Shown here piece by piece: positions 1-6,864 of a DNA stretch of 8,511 nucleotides. Each line of letters begins with the position of its first letter. Position 1 is the stretch's first letter. The notes beneath the pieces were generated by a model. It worked only from the letters and a program-made list of their open reading frames with translations, did no database searches and was not told the DNA's origin. Made by a program: the position numbers and the translations under genes. Source of the stretch: Bacteroidota bacterium (GTDB lineage Bacteria; Bacteroidota; Bacteroidia; Flavobacteriales; Flavobacteriaceae); contig JAJRPL010000116.1 of assembly GCA_024280815.1 (NCBI GenBank), positions 1-8,511 of the forward strand, read 5' to 3'.

Positions 1-108
1 ATAACAAAAAAATGGACAATGCCTATTCGAAACTGGGGTGTGATTTTAAACCAGTTTTTGACTATATTTGAAAATAGGATTCAACTTAATAAAAATCGAA
101 CCCTATGA
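1..108 (+). CDS. IS256-family (mutator-type) transposase, C-terminal fragment
   Basis: Frame 1 is open from the first base to TGA at 106-108 and encodes 35 residues: ITKKWTMPIRNWGVILNQF, then LTIFENRIQLNKNRTL. The pattern K-K-W-T-x-P-I-x-N-W-x-x-x-L-N-Q-F-x-x-x-F-x-x-R is the C-terminal signature of Transposase_mut (IS256) DDE transposases, seen here up to their natural end. The catalytic DDE residues lie upstream, outside the window, so it cannot be said whether the enzyme is intact. The enzyme moves its own element by cut-and-copy transposition. The fragment is short, but the conserved Trp/Pro/Asn-Trp/Asn-Gln-Phe spacing is distinctive. Confidence 0.82.
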   Translation: MTKKWTMPIRNWGVILNQFLTIFENRIQLNKNRTL

Positions 109-140
109 AATTAAGTTTACACACTTTACGGGATAGTGTC
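1..140 (+). mobile_element. Right end of an IS256-family insertion sequence (partial)
   Basis: The segment holds the 3' end of a mutator-type transposase gene (stop at 106-108), then 32 bases that look like a terminal inverted-repeat end. Read inward from 140 on the minus strand it starts GACACTATCCCGTAAAGTGT and continues GTAAACTT, a GTGTAAA-containing end of the kind usual in IS256-family elements. The short distance from transposase stop to element tip is also typical. The left end and its matching repeat lie outside the window, so the tip is placed at 140 by inference and could be off by a base or two. The element abuts the 3' end of the large TraB/GumN gene. IS256-family elements usually make 8-9 bp target duplications, so 141-149 (TAGTAATTA) is the predicted duplicated half. 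Confidence 0.78.
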
Positions 141-3100
141 TAGTAATTATAACTACTGGCTGACAACCGTTTTCTATCTTTATACCTTATTTTATCTAAA
201 GCTTCTTCTATCAATTCATCTTCTGTTTTTGTTCCTTTTATTAATGAAATTTCTTTGGTATCCATAATAAAATAAGGTTCTACTTTTATCTTTTCACCTT
301 CTTTACTAAAAGCAATATAATAAATAATTTCAGTATCTGTATTTGAGTATTGTTCTTTATCTTTTACCTTAAAAAAGTAGATGTCAATTGTTTTCTCTTT
401 AATGACTAATTTTTCCTTTTTCAAAAAGAAAATTTTATCTTCATCATAATCATCATATACTGATGAAAATAATTCTGATTGAGCGTACTTTAGTTGAAAA
501 GCCTCAGTATTAAAATCTTCCGGCAATAAATTTTTCTCTTTTAATTTATAAATCAACACATTTAAATTATCAATATCATTCAGTGTTTTGTCTTCTAATT
601 TTTTAGGTATTTCTTTTCCCTTCGTTTTTAATAAGACATAATAATCACACAACGCATTGACATCATTACTCTCTAATAATCTGACATAAAATTGAGCTAT
701 ATTTTTCTCTTCCCTAAATGGATATAATAAGTTTACATAATTACTCAACAATGTATTATAAGCATAAGACTCTTGTTCCATCAAGCTTCTTTTCAATTCA
801 ATTTTAGCATCATTAAAAATTTGATCTTTATACTTTTTATAAATTCTAGGCTTAATCAAACTACTATCTTTTAACTGAGACAACAAACCATAAACTGGTT
901 GTTTATATTCCTGAATTGTTGAATACTTCAATAATTCAGGAAACAATTTCCTCTTTAATTGTAATGAATCCTTTTCTTTTGGTAAAGCAAAAATACTACT
1001 CATACTATAAGAACCAATGGGGAAATCCTCTTCTAATAAAGACAATATTAATTTATAAGATTCAATATTTCTTTTTGCAACTAATGCTTCAATAATATCA
1101 ATTTGAGTTTTCGGGTCGCTATATGATTTTTGGTACATCCTTTTCAAAAAAGGTAATACTTTATCACTCTTTAAACTTGACAACTTATATAATAAGTTTG
1201 ATTTAACATACTTTTTATCTTTAGGAAACTCAAACTCATTCAATGTAGCAATCATTGCGTCAACATCTGCTTCTGTGTACTCTATTAAATAATCGGCATT
1301 ATCTGTAATACTATCTTTACTCTTTAATGCCTTAAAATAATCAGTCACTTTATTTTCAAACACATCTCTACCTAATAATGTGTCTAACGGTGTGAATGTC
1401 TTATAAAATTTATCGACAAACTTAGAGCTAGTACTTAAACTATCTTCCAATGTTTTGATTTCAAACAAAACTCCCTTTTTAAGAATATTCTTTACCCTAA
1501 TTTGCTTGGTACTTAAACTATCTCTTGCTAAAAAAGAATAGGTATATAAACCGTTCTCTTTATGTTTCTCTTTATTAGTCAAAACAAATTGATCTACATA
1601 AGAAACATCGACTTGACTCCACAAACTATCAATATTTTTAACCATTTTAAAATCGTGATACTTATTTCTTGTTATAGAAATACTCTCGTTTGTTTTAGAA
1701 ATATATTTTGTGGTTTTGGTTTTATGCTCGTAAGGTTTGGTTTTACTATTATTTCCATAGAATTTCATAGGAAAAGGTTGCTTTACATTGGTCATTACTG
1801 AAAAATGTAACGCAGTATCTTTAACTTGTTTAAATTCATTTTTATAGGTAATTTCTTTAAACTTAAAAGAATTAAAATAAGAAGTGGCAGCTGTAGTATC
1901 TTTACCTACATAGCCCATTAAATAATAAATTTCATCTTTTACGACACTCCTTAATAGTATCTTTTTATCCGTTAAAGTATCTAATTTAGCCAACGATTGA
2001 TATGTTTCATATGTTGCATCTATTGATCTACCTTTTTCTTCTTTTAATTTGAGGTTTTCATAAAATGCTTTATGGATGTATGCTGCTTCAAATTTATCTT
2101 CTTCTATAAAACCAACTTCATGCACAGGCACTTCTTCTAAAAAGTAATACCCCTTATCATCAAATGATTGTACACTATTTTTACCCGCAACACCAAAGTT
2201 TTCTGTACTATAATTTTGTGGAACCTTAATAGAATACTTACCAAAATCTGGGGTGAAATCTACCAAGCTTGTATTAGGCAATTTGAATGAAATAGAATTA
2301 AAAATTTCATCAGCGTGCTTTACAGCATACTCTTTTTTACCTCCTAGTTTGATAATAACAATTTCAAGTGGAGTTTTATAAATATGGTATTTTTGATAAT
2401 CATTTTTCTTAGTCTTATTTAAAATACTAATTCCAGGATATGGTGTTGTCAATACTTCCTTTTCAATTATTTTACCAGGAATATCTTCATACAGAAGATT
2501 ATCAATATCTTTTAATTCAATCTTCTTTTTCATATTTAAATAATCGAAAGTATTGATTCTAGTAATGGCAAGATATCCTCCATTAGCCATATCAGTTGCT
2601 ATATAATATTTTTGTCCTAAAAAGCTCAACTCTCTCAACTCTTCAAAACTTTTTATTGACAAAAACCCATCAACTGTAGCTTCTAATTTTAAATGTGGTT
2701 CTGTGAAAATATTTTCTAATTCCTTTTTCTTTGCCTTGCTGTAAGAAGTCCTTTTTGAAATTAACGGAGTTACTGTATATCCTTTATTTCTTAATAGTTC
2801 AATAACACCTTTTTCTCCTGGCAAATGTGCAGCACCAACACCAGAAAAAACAGATTGATGTTGCATTACTGAATCTAGAACATTGACCATGTTTGCATTT
2901 CTTTTATACAGCATGTACTTTCTAAAATGTTCTGTATTACTTGCTTCACCAATAGAATCTAGTAAATCTAAATTCCGATCTCTATAAGCATCCTCAGTAA
3001 AAGTGTGCATTGGCTTTTCTTCGTACAGCTTCCGCAACCACTTATCTTGTTGCTTCTTCATCATATTATAGCTAGCCTTGGTCACTAAAGATCGTGATTC

Positions 3101-3610
3101 ATTAAAATCTTCTAGTCCAATAACTTGTTTATTGTGTTTTTTACCTGCTTGATAAATAAACATATCTAAATAAGTTTCTTCTTCAAAATTATCTAACCCC
3201 GATTGTTTTCTGTACAAATAACCATTTACTAATGAATTATCCAATCGAATAGCAGTTCTTATCGTCAATTTTTCAGGAAAAGGCAACTTAAATAAATTGG
3301 CATAAAAATCTTTGTTATATCTATTTCCTCCAGAATAATAAGACATCCCCATACTTAGAAGTTCGTAACTGTTCTCCATCCATTTTGAAGGATCAGATTC
3401 TAATGCAACCACATCACTTTTATGCAACGATTCATAAAACACATCATCTAATCTGAAAGCAACTTTACTGCTTACATGCATAGTGCCATACAAATAGGAA
3501 TCTTTTGTTAGATTATTGCCAGATATTTTCCAGAGTAAACTCTGATATTTCTGCTGAGCACCAGCATTACAAATAAATAACAGTAAAAATATTAAGATGA
3601 TTTTTTTCAT
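140..3610 (-). CDS. Large exported TraB/GumN-domain protein with repeated modules and helical C-terminus
   Basis: This encodes 1156 residues, about four times the length of a stand-alone TraB/GumN protein. Residues 1-18 are a signal peptide (MKKIILIFLLLFICNAGA, then QQ), so the protein is exported. Cys14 is not in a convincing lipobox. Residues 23-285 form a TraB/GumN (Tiki-like) domain: GTMH at 42-45, VALESD with Glu71, ETYLD at 145-149, GLE at about 165-167 and GVGAAH at 257-262. The two GxxH motifs plus a glutamate are the metal-site signature of Tiki proteases, so a metal-dependent hydrolase is plausible but unproven. Residues of about 300-740 look like three tandem modules, each ending in a helix of F-x-S-F type. 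Residues of about 780-1030 are helical, HEAT-like, and the last 110 include beta strands. The gene is divergent from hemH. Its 3' end touches an IS element, which seems to supply the last base of the TAG stop, so the native C-terminus may differ slightly. Natural function unknown. Confidence 0.85.
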   Translation of the reverse strand: MKKIILIFLLLFICNAGAQQKYQSLLWKISGNNLTKDSYLYGTMHVSSKVAFRLDDVFYESLHKSDVVALESDPSKWMENSYELLSMGMSYYSGGNRYNKDFYANLFKLPFPEKLTIRTAIRLDNSLVNGYLYRKQSGLDNFEEETYLDMFIYQAGKKHNKQVIGLEDFNESRSLVTKASYNMMKKQQDKWLRKLYEEKPMHTFTEDAYRDRNLDLLDSIGEASNTEHFRKYMLYKRNANMVNVLDSVMQHQSVFSGVGAAHLPGEKGVIELLRNKGYTVTPLISKRTSYSKAKKKELENIFTEPHLKLEATVDGFLSIKSFEELRELSFLGQKYYIATDMANGGYLAITRINTFDYLNMKKKIELKDIDNLLYEDIPGKIIEKEVLTTPYPGISILNKTKKNDYQKYHIYKTPLEIVIIKLGGKKEYAVKHADEIFNSISFKLPNTSLVDFTPDFGKYSIKVPQNYSTENFGVAGKNSVQSFDDKGYYFLEEVPVHEVGFIEEDKFEAAYIHKAFYENLKLKEEKGRSIDATYETYQSLAKLDTLTDKKILLRSVVKDEIYYLMGYVGKDTTAATSYFNSFKFKEITYKNEFKQVKDTALHFSVMTNVKQPFPMKFYGNNSKTKPYEHKTKTTKYISKTNESISITRNKYHDFKMVKNIDSLWSQVDVSYVDQFVLTNKEKHKENGLYTYSFLARDSLSTKQIRVKNILKKGVLFEIKTLEDSLSTSSKFVDKFYKTFTPLDTLLGRDVFENKVTDYFKALKSKDSITDNADYLIEYTEADVDAMIATLNEFEFPKDKKYVKSNLLYKLSSLKSDKVLPFLKRMYQKSYSDPKTQIDIIEALVAKRNIESYKLILSLLEEDFPIGSYSMSSIFALPKEKDSLQLKRKLFPELLKYSTIQEYKQPVYGLLSQLKDSSLIKPRIYKKYKDQIFNDAKIELKRSLMEQESYAYNTLLSNYVNLLYPFREEKNIAQFYVRLLESNDVNALCDYYVLLKTKGKEIPKKLEDKTLNDIDNLNVLIYKLKEKNLLPEDFNTEAFQLKYAQSELFSSVYDDYDEDKIFFLKKEKLVIKEKTIDIYFFKVKDKEQYSNTDTEIIYYIAFSKEGEKIKVEPYFIMDTKEISLIKGTKTEDELIEEALDKIRYKDRKRLSASSYNY

Positions 3611-3720
3611 ATATTATTTGGTAAATATATCTATTTCTCTAAAATAGAAAAAATACTATTGAGTGAAATGGGTTTATAAATTAGTAAACGTCTTTTTTTA
3701 GGTAAAATTTTGTAAATATA

Positions 3721-3750
3721 TTTCTAAGACCACTAATAATTGTATTTTTG
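3721..3750 (+). promoter_or_regulatory. Putative Bacteroidetes-type promoter of hemH
   Basis: A perfect -7 box of the TAnnTTTG type, TATTTTTG, lies at 3743-3750. A near-match to the -33 TTTG box, TTTC at 3721-3724, lies 18 bases before it. The box ends 18 bases before the hemH ATG, leaving a short leader. No other -7 match this good was seen in the 158-bp spacer. Motif matching in AT-rich DNA is weak evidence, but the position is right. Confidence 0.5.
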
Positions 3751-3768
3751 AATCCCAATTTACAATTC

Positions 3769-4806
3769 ATGAAGAAAGGAATTTTATTTGTCAATTTAGG
3801 ATCACCAGACAGTACAAAAACAAAGGATGTTCGAAAATATTTAGATGAATTTTTGATGGATGAGCGTGTCATTGACATCCCTCATTGGAAACGATATTTA
3901 CTTATTAAAGGCATCATATTAAATACCCGACCCAAAAAAGCTGCTGAAGCTTATAAAAAAATATGGACACAAGAAGGTTCTCCTCTAGTTGTGATTTCTG
4001 AATTATTTGCAAAAAAAGTAGCCAAACAATTAGACATTCCTGTTGCTCTAGGCATGCGTTATGGCTCTATGAGCATTGAAAAAGGAATTGCTGAGTTAGC
4101 AAGCCAAAGTGTTGAAGAAATTTTATTGGTTCCTCTATATCCTCATTACGCCATGTCTTCATATGAAACTGTAGTTGAAAAGACAAAAGAGATCAATCGA
4201 AAATCATTTCCTGCCATTAAAATGGATGTGTTTCCTGTTTTTTACGACAATGCTGACTATATTAAGGTAATGAGCAACAACATCAAACACCATTTAACCA
4301 ACTTTAATTACGATCATATTCTGTTTTCGTATCATGGTATTCCTGAAAGACATATTTTTAAAACTGACAAAACAAATACTCATGGTGATATTGTTTTAAA
4401 TGTTGACTGTTGTGAAAACAACCCAAGAGCTAAAAAAACTTGTTATAGAAGTCAGTGTTTTGAAACCACAAAACAAATAGTAAAAACATTAAATTTAAAA
4501 GAAGATACTTATAGTATTTCTTTTCAATCTAGAATGCTAAAAGACCCTTGGTTAAAACCTTATACAGATTTTGAATTTGAACGTTTAGCTAAAGAAGGAG
4601 TTAAAAATTTAGCTGTAATTACTCCTGCTTTTGTAGCCGATTGTTTAGAAACTTTAGAAGAAATTGCCATGAGAGGAAAAGAAGATTTTATCAAAGCTGG
4701 TGGTGAAAACTACAACTACATACCTTGTTTAAATGACAATGATGATTGGGTAATGACTATGGTAAATTGGATTAACGAATGGATTGGTGAACCTGTACTA
4801 CTTTAA
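3769..4806 (+). CDS. hemH: Ferrochelatase with internal cysteine segment
   Basis: Ferrochelatase inserts Fe2+ into protoporphyrin IX, the last step of protoheme synthesis. The protein has 345 residues from the ATG at 3769 (MKKGILFVNLGSPDS); an in-frame TTG at 3748 is possible, but the conserved family start fits the ATG. Visible motifs are LVNLGSPDS-like at 7-15, FSYHGIPERH with the catalytic His189, SFQSRMLKDPWLKPYT at 251-266, and TPAFVADCLETLEEI at 285-299 with the conserved acidic residues. An insertion after the SYHGIP motif carries Cys214, Cys215, Cys225 and Cys230 (CC-x9-C-x4-C), candidates for a [2Fe-2S] cluster of the internal-cysteine type known from some bacterial ferrochelatases. 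The stop is followed after one base by hemJ, so the two are almost certainly one transcript. A TATTTTTG box lies just upstream. It is divergent from the TraB gene. Confidence 0.96.
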   Translation: MKKGILFVNLGSPDSTKTKDVRKYLDEFLMDERVIDIPHWKRYLLIKGIILNTRPKKAAEAYKKIWTQEGSPLVVISELFAKKVAKQLDIPVALGMRYGSMSIEKGIAELASQSVEEILLVPLYPHYAMSSYETVVEKTKEINRKSFPAIKMDVFPVFYDNADYIKVMSNNIKHHLTNFNYDHILFSYHGIPERHIFKTDKTNTHGDIVLNVDCCENNPRAKKTCYRSQCFETTKQIVKTLNLKEDTYSISFQSRMLKDPWLKPYTDFEFERLAKEGVKNLAVITPAFVADCLETLEEIAMRGKEDFIKAGGENYNYIPCLNDNDDWVMTMVNWINEWIGEPVLL

Positions 4807-4807
4807 C

Positions 4808-5359
4808 ATGGATTATCTTTATATAAAATCGCTTCACATTATATTTGTAACCACATGGTTTGCAGGGCTTTTTTATATCATACGGTTATTTATTTATTTT
4901 AAAGAAGCTGAAGAAAAACCCGAATTAGAAAGAAATATTTTACAAAAACAATATCAATTAATGAGTAAACGATTGTGGTATATTATTACTTGGCCTTCAG
5001 CAATTCTTACACTTATTTTTGCTACTTGGCTATTGGTTTTACAACCCGATTGGTTAAAGGAAAGTTGGATGCACATAAAACTAACTTTTGTTTTAGCCTT
5101 GTACATTTATCATTTCAGTTGTCAGCATATAATAAATCAAATTGAAAAAGGCTATTTAAAGTATTCTTCTACTAGTTTGAGAATTTGGAATGAAGTCGCT
5201 ACTATTATTTTATTTGCCATTGTGTTTTTGGTAGTGTTGAAAAATTCTTTAGGATGGGTTTTTGGCGTATTAGGTATTGTAGGAGTTTCAATACTACTTA
5301 TGCTAGGCATTAAATTGTATAAAATAATTAGAACTAAAAAGGATTGGGATAATAGTTAA
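4808..5359 (+). CDS. hemJ: Protoporphyrinogen IX oxidase HemJ (UPF0093/CopD-like membrane protein)
   Basis: HemJ oxidises protoporphyrinogen IX to protoporphyrin IX, the substrate of ferrochelatase, in the inner membrane. The ATG at 4808 gives 183 residues (MDYLYIKSLH); an earlier in-frame ATG at 4784 lies inside hemH and adds only non-conserved residues. Family signatures are KSLHIIFVTTWFAGLFYIIR at 7-26 with His10, the QLMSKRLW segment at 50-57, WMHIKLTF at 87-94 with Lys91, and RIWNEVATIILF at 125-136. About five membrane segments are seen, near 9-30, 57-78, 89-108, 129-145 and 149-171. Position 31 of the RLFIYF motif is Phe where many HemJ proteins have His. The gene begins one base after the hemH stop, so the pair supports the oxidase role over a copper-resistance CopD role, the name it is often given. 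Confidence 0.9.
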   Translation: MDYLYIKSLHIIFVTTWFAGLFYIIRLFIYFKEAEEKPELERNILQKQYQLMSKRLWYIITWPSAILTLIFATWLLVLQPDWLKESWMHIKLTFVLALYIYHFSCQHIINQIEKGYLKYSSTSLRIWNEVATIILFAIVFLVVLKNSLGWVFGVLGIVGVSILLMLGIKLYKIIRTKKDWDNS

Positions 5360-5408
5360 TTTGAAGTTTAAACTAGTAACTAAGCAACCATTCCTATTTT
5401 CTTGCATC

Positions 5409-5436
5409 TCATAGAAAACAAATCAATTTTCTATGA
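5409..5436 (+). promoter_or_regulatory. Perfect inverted repeat covering the start codon of the first lipoprotein gene
   Basis: TCATAGAAAA at 5409-5418 is the exact reverse complement of TTTTCTATGA at 5427-5436, with an 8-base loop. The ATG of the downstream CDS (5433-5435) sits in the 3' arm. In RNA this would form a 10-bp, AU-rich hairpin that pairs the start codon. It is not followed by a T-run, so it does not look like a terminator for hemJ. It could be a translational switch or a protein-binding site in DNA. Neither can be shown from sequence alone. Confidence 0.4.
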
Positions 5437-5930
5437 AAAAAATACTTATTCTTCTCGCTGTTCTTACTTTACAATCCTGTATTTTTCCCTTTGACGGAGG
5501 CGGTGATGATGGAGAAAGTTTTTCTTCTTATTACAAGCCTGTGTATATGGATAGAGATGCTTTTGAAACTTCTTTAAGTCTACAAAACTCTAATACAATT
5601 GACAAAGCAGGAAAAATATATGTGTATCAAAACTATTTATTTATCAATGAAAAAAATAAAGGTTTTCATATCTATGACAATACTGACCCAAGCAACCCTA
5701 AAGCAATTAAGTATATAAAAACACCTGGAGCTACAGATATGGCAATAAAAAATAATGCCATTTACATCAATCAAGCTCGTGATTTAATAGCCATAAAGTT
5801 AAGCTCAGACCTACAATCATTGACAGTTACCAAACGTGTTCAAAATATTTTTCCTGAAATGCTTTCTCCTGATGGTTTTAACGCATACACGCCCCAAGGT
5901 AAAGTATTAATCAATTGGGTTCCTAGATAA
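5433..5930 (+). CDS. LVIVD-repeat-containing lipoprotein, short form
   Basis: This encodes 165 residues with a lipoprotein signal peptide: MKKILILLAVLTLQS followed by Cys16 (lipobox L-Q-S-C). An acidic, glycine-rich linker, DGGGDDGES, follows at 21-29 and could act as the surface-export type signal reported for Bacteroidetes lipoproteins; that is an inference. The rest is beta-rich and has one clear LVIVD-type unit, GFHIYDNTDPSNPKAIKYIK at 77-96, plus a second strand pair, ATDMAIKNNAIYINQARDLI, at 100-119. The length seems complete: it ends in VLINWVPR without a broken frame. It lies 73 bp after hemJ and 32 bp before a second LVIVD lipoprotein on the same strand, so the two lipoproteins are probably co-transcribed. 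The start codon is within a perfect inverted repeat. LVIVD repeats are propeller-like; no reaction or partner is known. Confidence 0.85.
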   Translation: MKKILILLAVLTLQSCIFPFDGGGDDGESFSSYYKPVYMDRDAFETSLSLQNSNTIDKAGKIYVYQNYLFINEKNKGFHIYDNTDPSNPKAIKYIKTPGATDMAIKNNAIYINQARDLIAIKLSSDLQSLTVTKRVQNIFPEMLSPDGFNAYTPQGKVLINWVPR

Positions 5931-5962
5931 AATTACATAATTAACCTTATCATATATATAAA

Positions 5963-6694
5963 ATGAGATATTTATCAATTTTAATAATTAGCATCTTTTT
6001 TATTGGATGTAGCAATGATTCAGACTCTTCAGGAGCTGAGCAATCAACAGGCAAAGGAGGTTCTTTAGCAAGATTCACCATACTTGGAGACTATTTATAT
6101 ACTGTAGATGAAAACAATTTAAATGTGTTTTCTATCAGCGACAATAATAATCCTGTTTTTTTAAATGAAGTTTATATAGGCTTTAGAATAGAAACTTTAT
6201 TTGCTTATAACAATGTATTGTTTGTAGGCTCAGAAAGCGGTATGTTTATTTACAGCTTAGAAAATCCTGAAGTACCAAAAAAAGAATCATCTGTTGAACA
6301 TTTTACTTCTTGTGATCCTGTGGTTACTAATGGTAAATATGCGTATGTTTCATTACATTCTAATTCAAATTGTGGTAACAATACCAATTTGCTAGAAATT
6401 TACAATGTAACTGATATTCAGAACCCAATACTTGTAGAACAACGTAATATGGTAAGCCCGAAAGGATTAGGCTTATATAATGATTATTTGATTCTTTGTG
6501 ATGATGAACTCAAAATATTTGATGTCTCTGATCCAGAAAAAATGACTTTTTCAAAAAGTATTGATATTTCAGGATTTGATGTCATTATTCAAAACAATCA
6601 TCTTATTGTTGTAGGAAAAAACAGCTTATCTCAATACACTTTAGACCCTACAAACATTGAAAATATTACACATTTGAGTACCATGGACTATTAA
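5963..6694 (+). CDS. LVIVD-repeat-containing lipoprotein, propeller-like
   Basis: This encodes 243 residues. MRYLSILIISIFFIG followed by Cys16 is a lipoprotein signal peptide, then a Ser/Asp-rich linker (SNDSDSSG). At least four LVIVD-type units are visible: LNVFSISDNNNPVFLNEV at 53-70, MFIYSLENPEVPKKES at 94-109, LEIYNVTDIQNPILVEQ at 144-160 and LKIFDVSDPEKMTFSKSI at 183-200. Each has the L-x-[IV]-[FY]-[DNS]-[VIL]-[ST]-[DN]-x-x-x-P pattern, which suggests a partial beta-propeller. Two cysteines (117 and 137) could form a disulfide outside the cytoplasm. It follows the 165-residue LVIVD lipoprotein by 32 bp and both place the lipid Cys at residue 16, so it is likely a paralog or partner. It ends 10 bp before a convergent small ORF. 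The ligand and function are unknown. Confidence 0.87.
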   Translation: MRYLSILIISIFFIGCSNDSDSSGAEQSTGKGGSLARFTILGDYLYTVDENNLNVFSISDNNNPVFLNEVYIGFRIETLFAYNNVLFVGSESGMFIYSLENPEVPKKESSVEHFTSCDPVVTNGKYAYVSLHSNSNCGNNTNLLEIYNVTDIQNPILVEQRNMVSPKGLGLYNDYLILCDDELKIFDVSDPEKMTFSKSIDISGFDVIIQNNHLIVVGKNSLSQYTLDPTNIENITHLSTMDY

Positions 6695-6699
6695 CTTGA

Positions 6700-6716
6700 G
6701 GCAATTAACAATTGCC
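6700..6716. terminator. Short perfect stem-loop at a convergent gene junction
   Basis: GGCAATT at 6700-6706 and AATTGCC at 6710-6716 form a perfect 7-bp stem with a 3-base loop. It lies just after the stop of the 243-residue lipoprotein gene and overlaps the last codons and stop of the convergent 40-residue ORF, the usual place for a bidirectional terminator. No T-run follows on either strand, so intrinsic termination is doubtful. Confidence 0.35.
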
Positions 6717-6827
6717 AGCACTTCTACCTAACTGATAGGCTACTTCACCCATAAAAAGGATAATAATTACAATAGAAATAATTTTTACTGAAAGCCTCTT
6801 AGATAATTTATTTGATGTCATATCCAT
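6705..6827 (-). CDS. Small single-pass membrane protein (40 residues), downstream of recR
   Basis: The minus strand is open from ATG at 6827 to TAA at 6705: MDMTSNKLSKRLSVKIISIV then IIILFMGEVAYQLGRSAGNC. Residues 1-15 are polar and basic (Lys7, Lys10, Arg11, Lys15). Residues 16-26 are strongly hydrophobic and are followed by GEVAYQLGRSAGNC, which fits a short membrane anchor with its N-terminus in the cytoplasm. The start could equally be Met3. It lies 37 bp after the recR stop on the same strand and is probably co-transcribed with it. The Ser/Lys/Arg-rich head followed by a clean hydrophobic block is more gene-like than random AT-rich translation. I do not recognise the family. It may be non-coding, since nothing beyond composition and placement supports it. 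Confidence 0.5.
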   Translation of the reverse strand: MDMTSNKLSKRLSVKIISIVIIILFMGEVAYQLGRSAGNC

Positions 6828-6864
6828 ATATTTAGAACATTACGAATGTACAAAAAATCAACAA

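Noticed and set aside
1562..1801. Open frame of 79 codons on the plus strand
   Set aside because: It lies wholly inside the TraB/GumN gene on the other strand, has no recognisable family features and reads like an antisense shadow.
3622..3629. TATATTTA on the minus strand as a promoter box for the TraB gene
   Set aside because: It lacks the final G of TAnnTTTG and has no clear -33 partner. Such near-matches are common in AT-rich spacers.
3748..3768. TTG start adding seven residues to ferrochelatase
   Set aside because: The TTG lies within the TATTTTTG promoter-like box, and family members start at the MKKGILFVNLG segment, so the ATG at 3769 is preferred.
3681..3878. Minus-strand open frame of 65 codons across the hemH start
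   Set aside because: It overlaps the conserved N-terminus of hemH and shows no family motif; it is an antisense shadow.
5360..5432. Separate promoter for the LVIVD lipoprotein genes between hemJ and 5433
   Set aside because: A TTTG occurs at 5360-5363, but no TAnnTTTG box follows at the right distance. Read-through from hemH-hemJ is equally possible.
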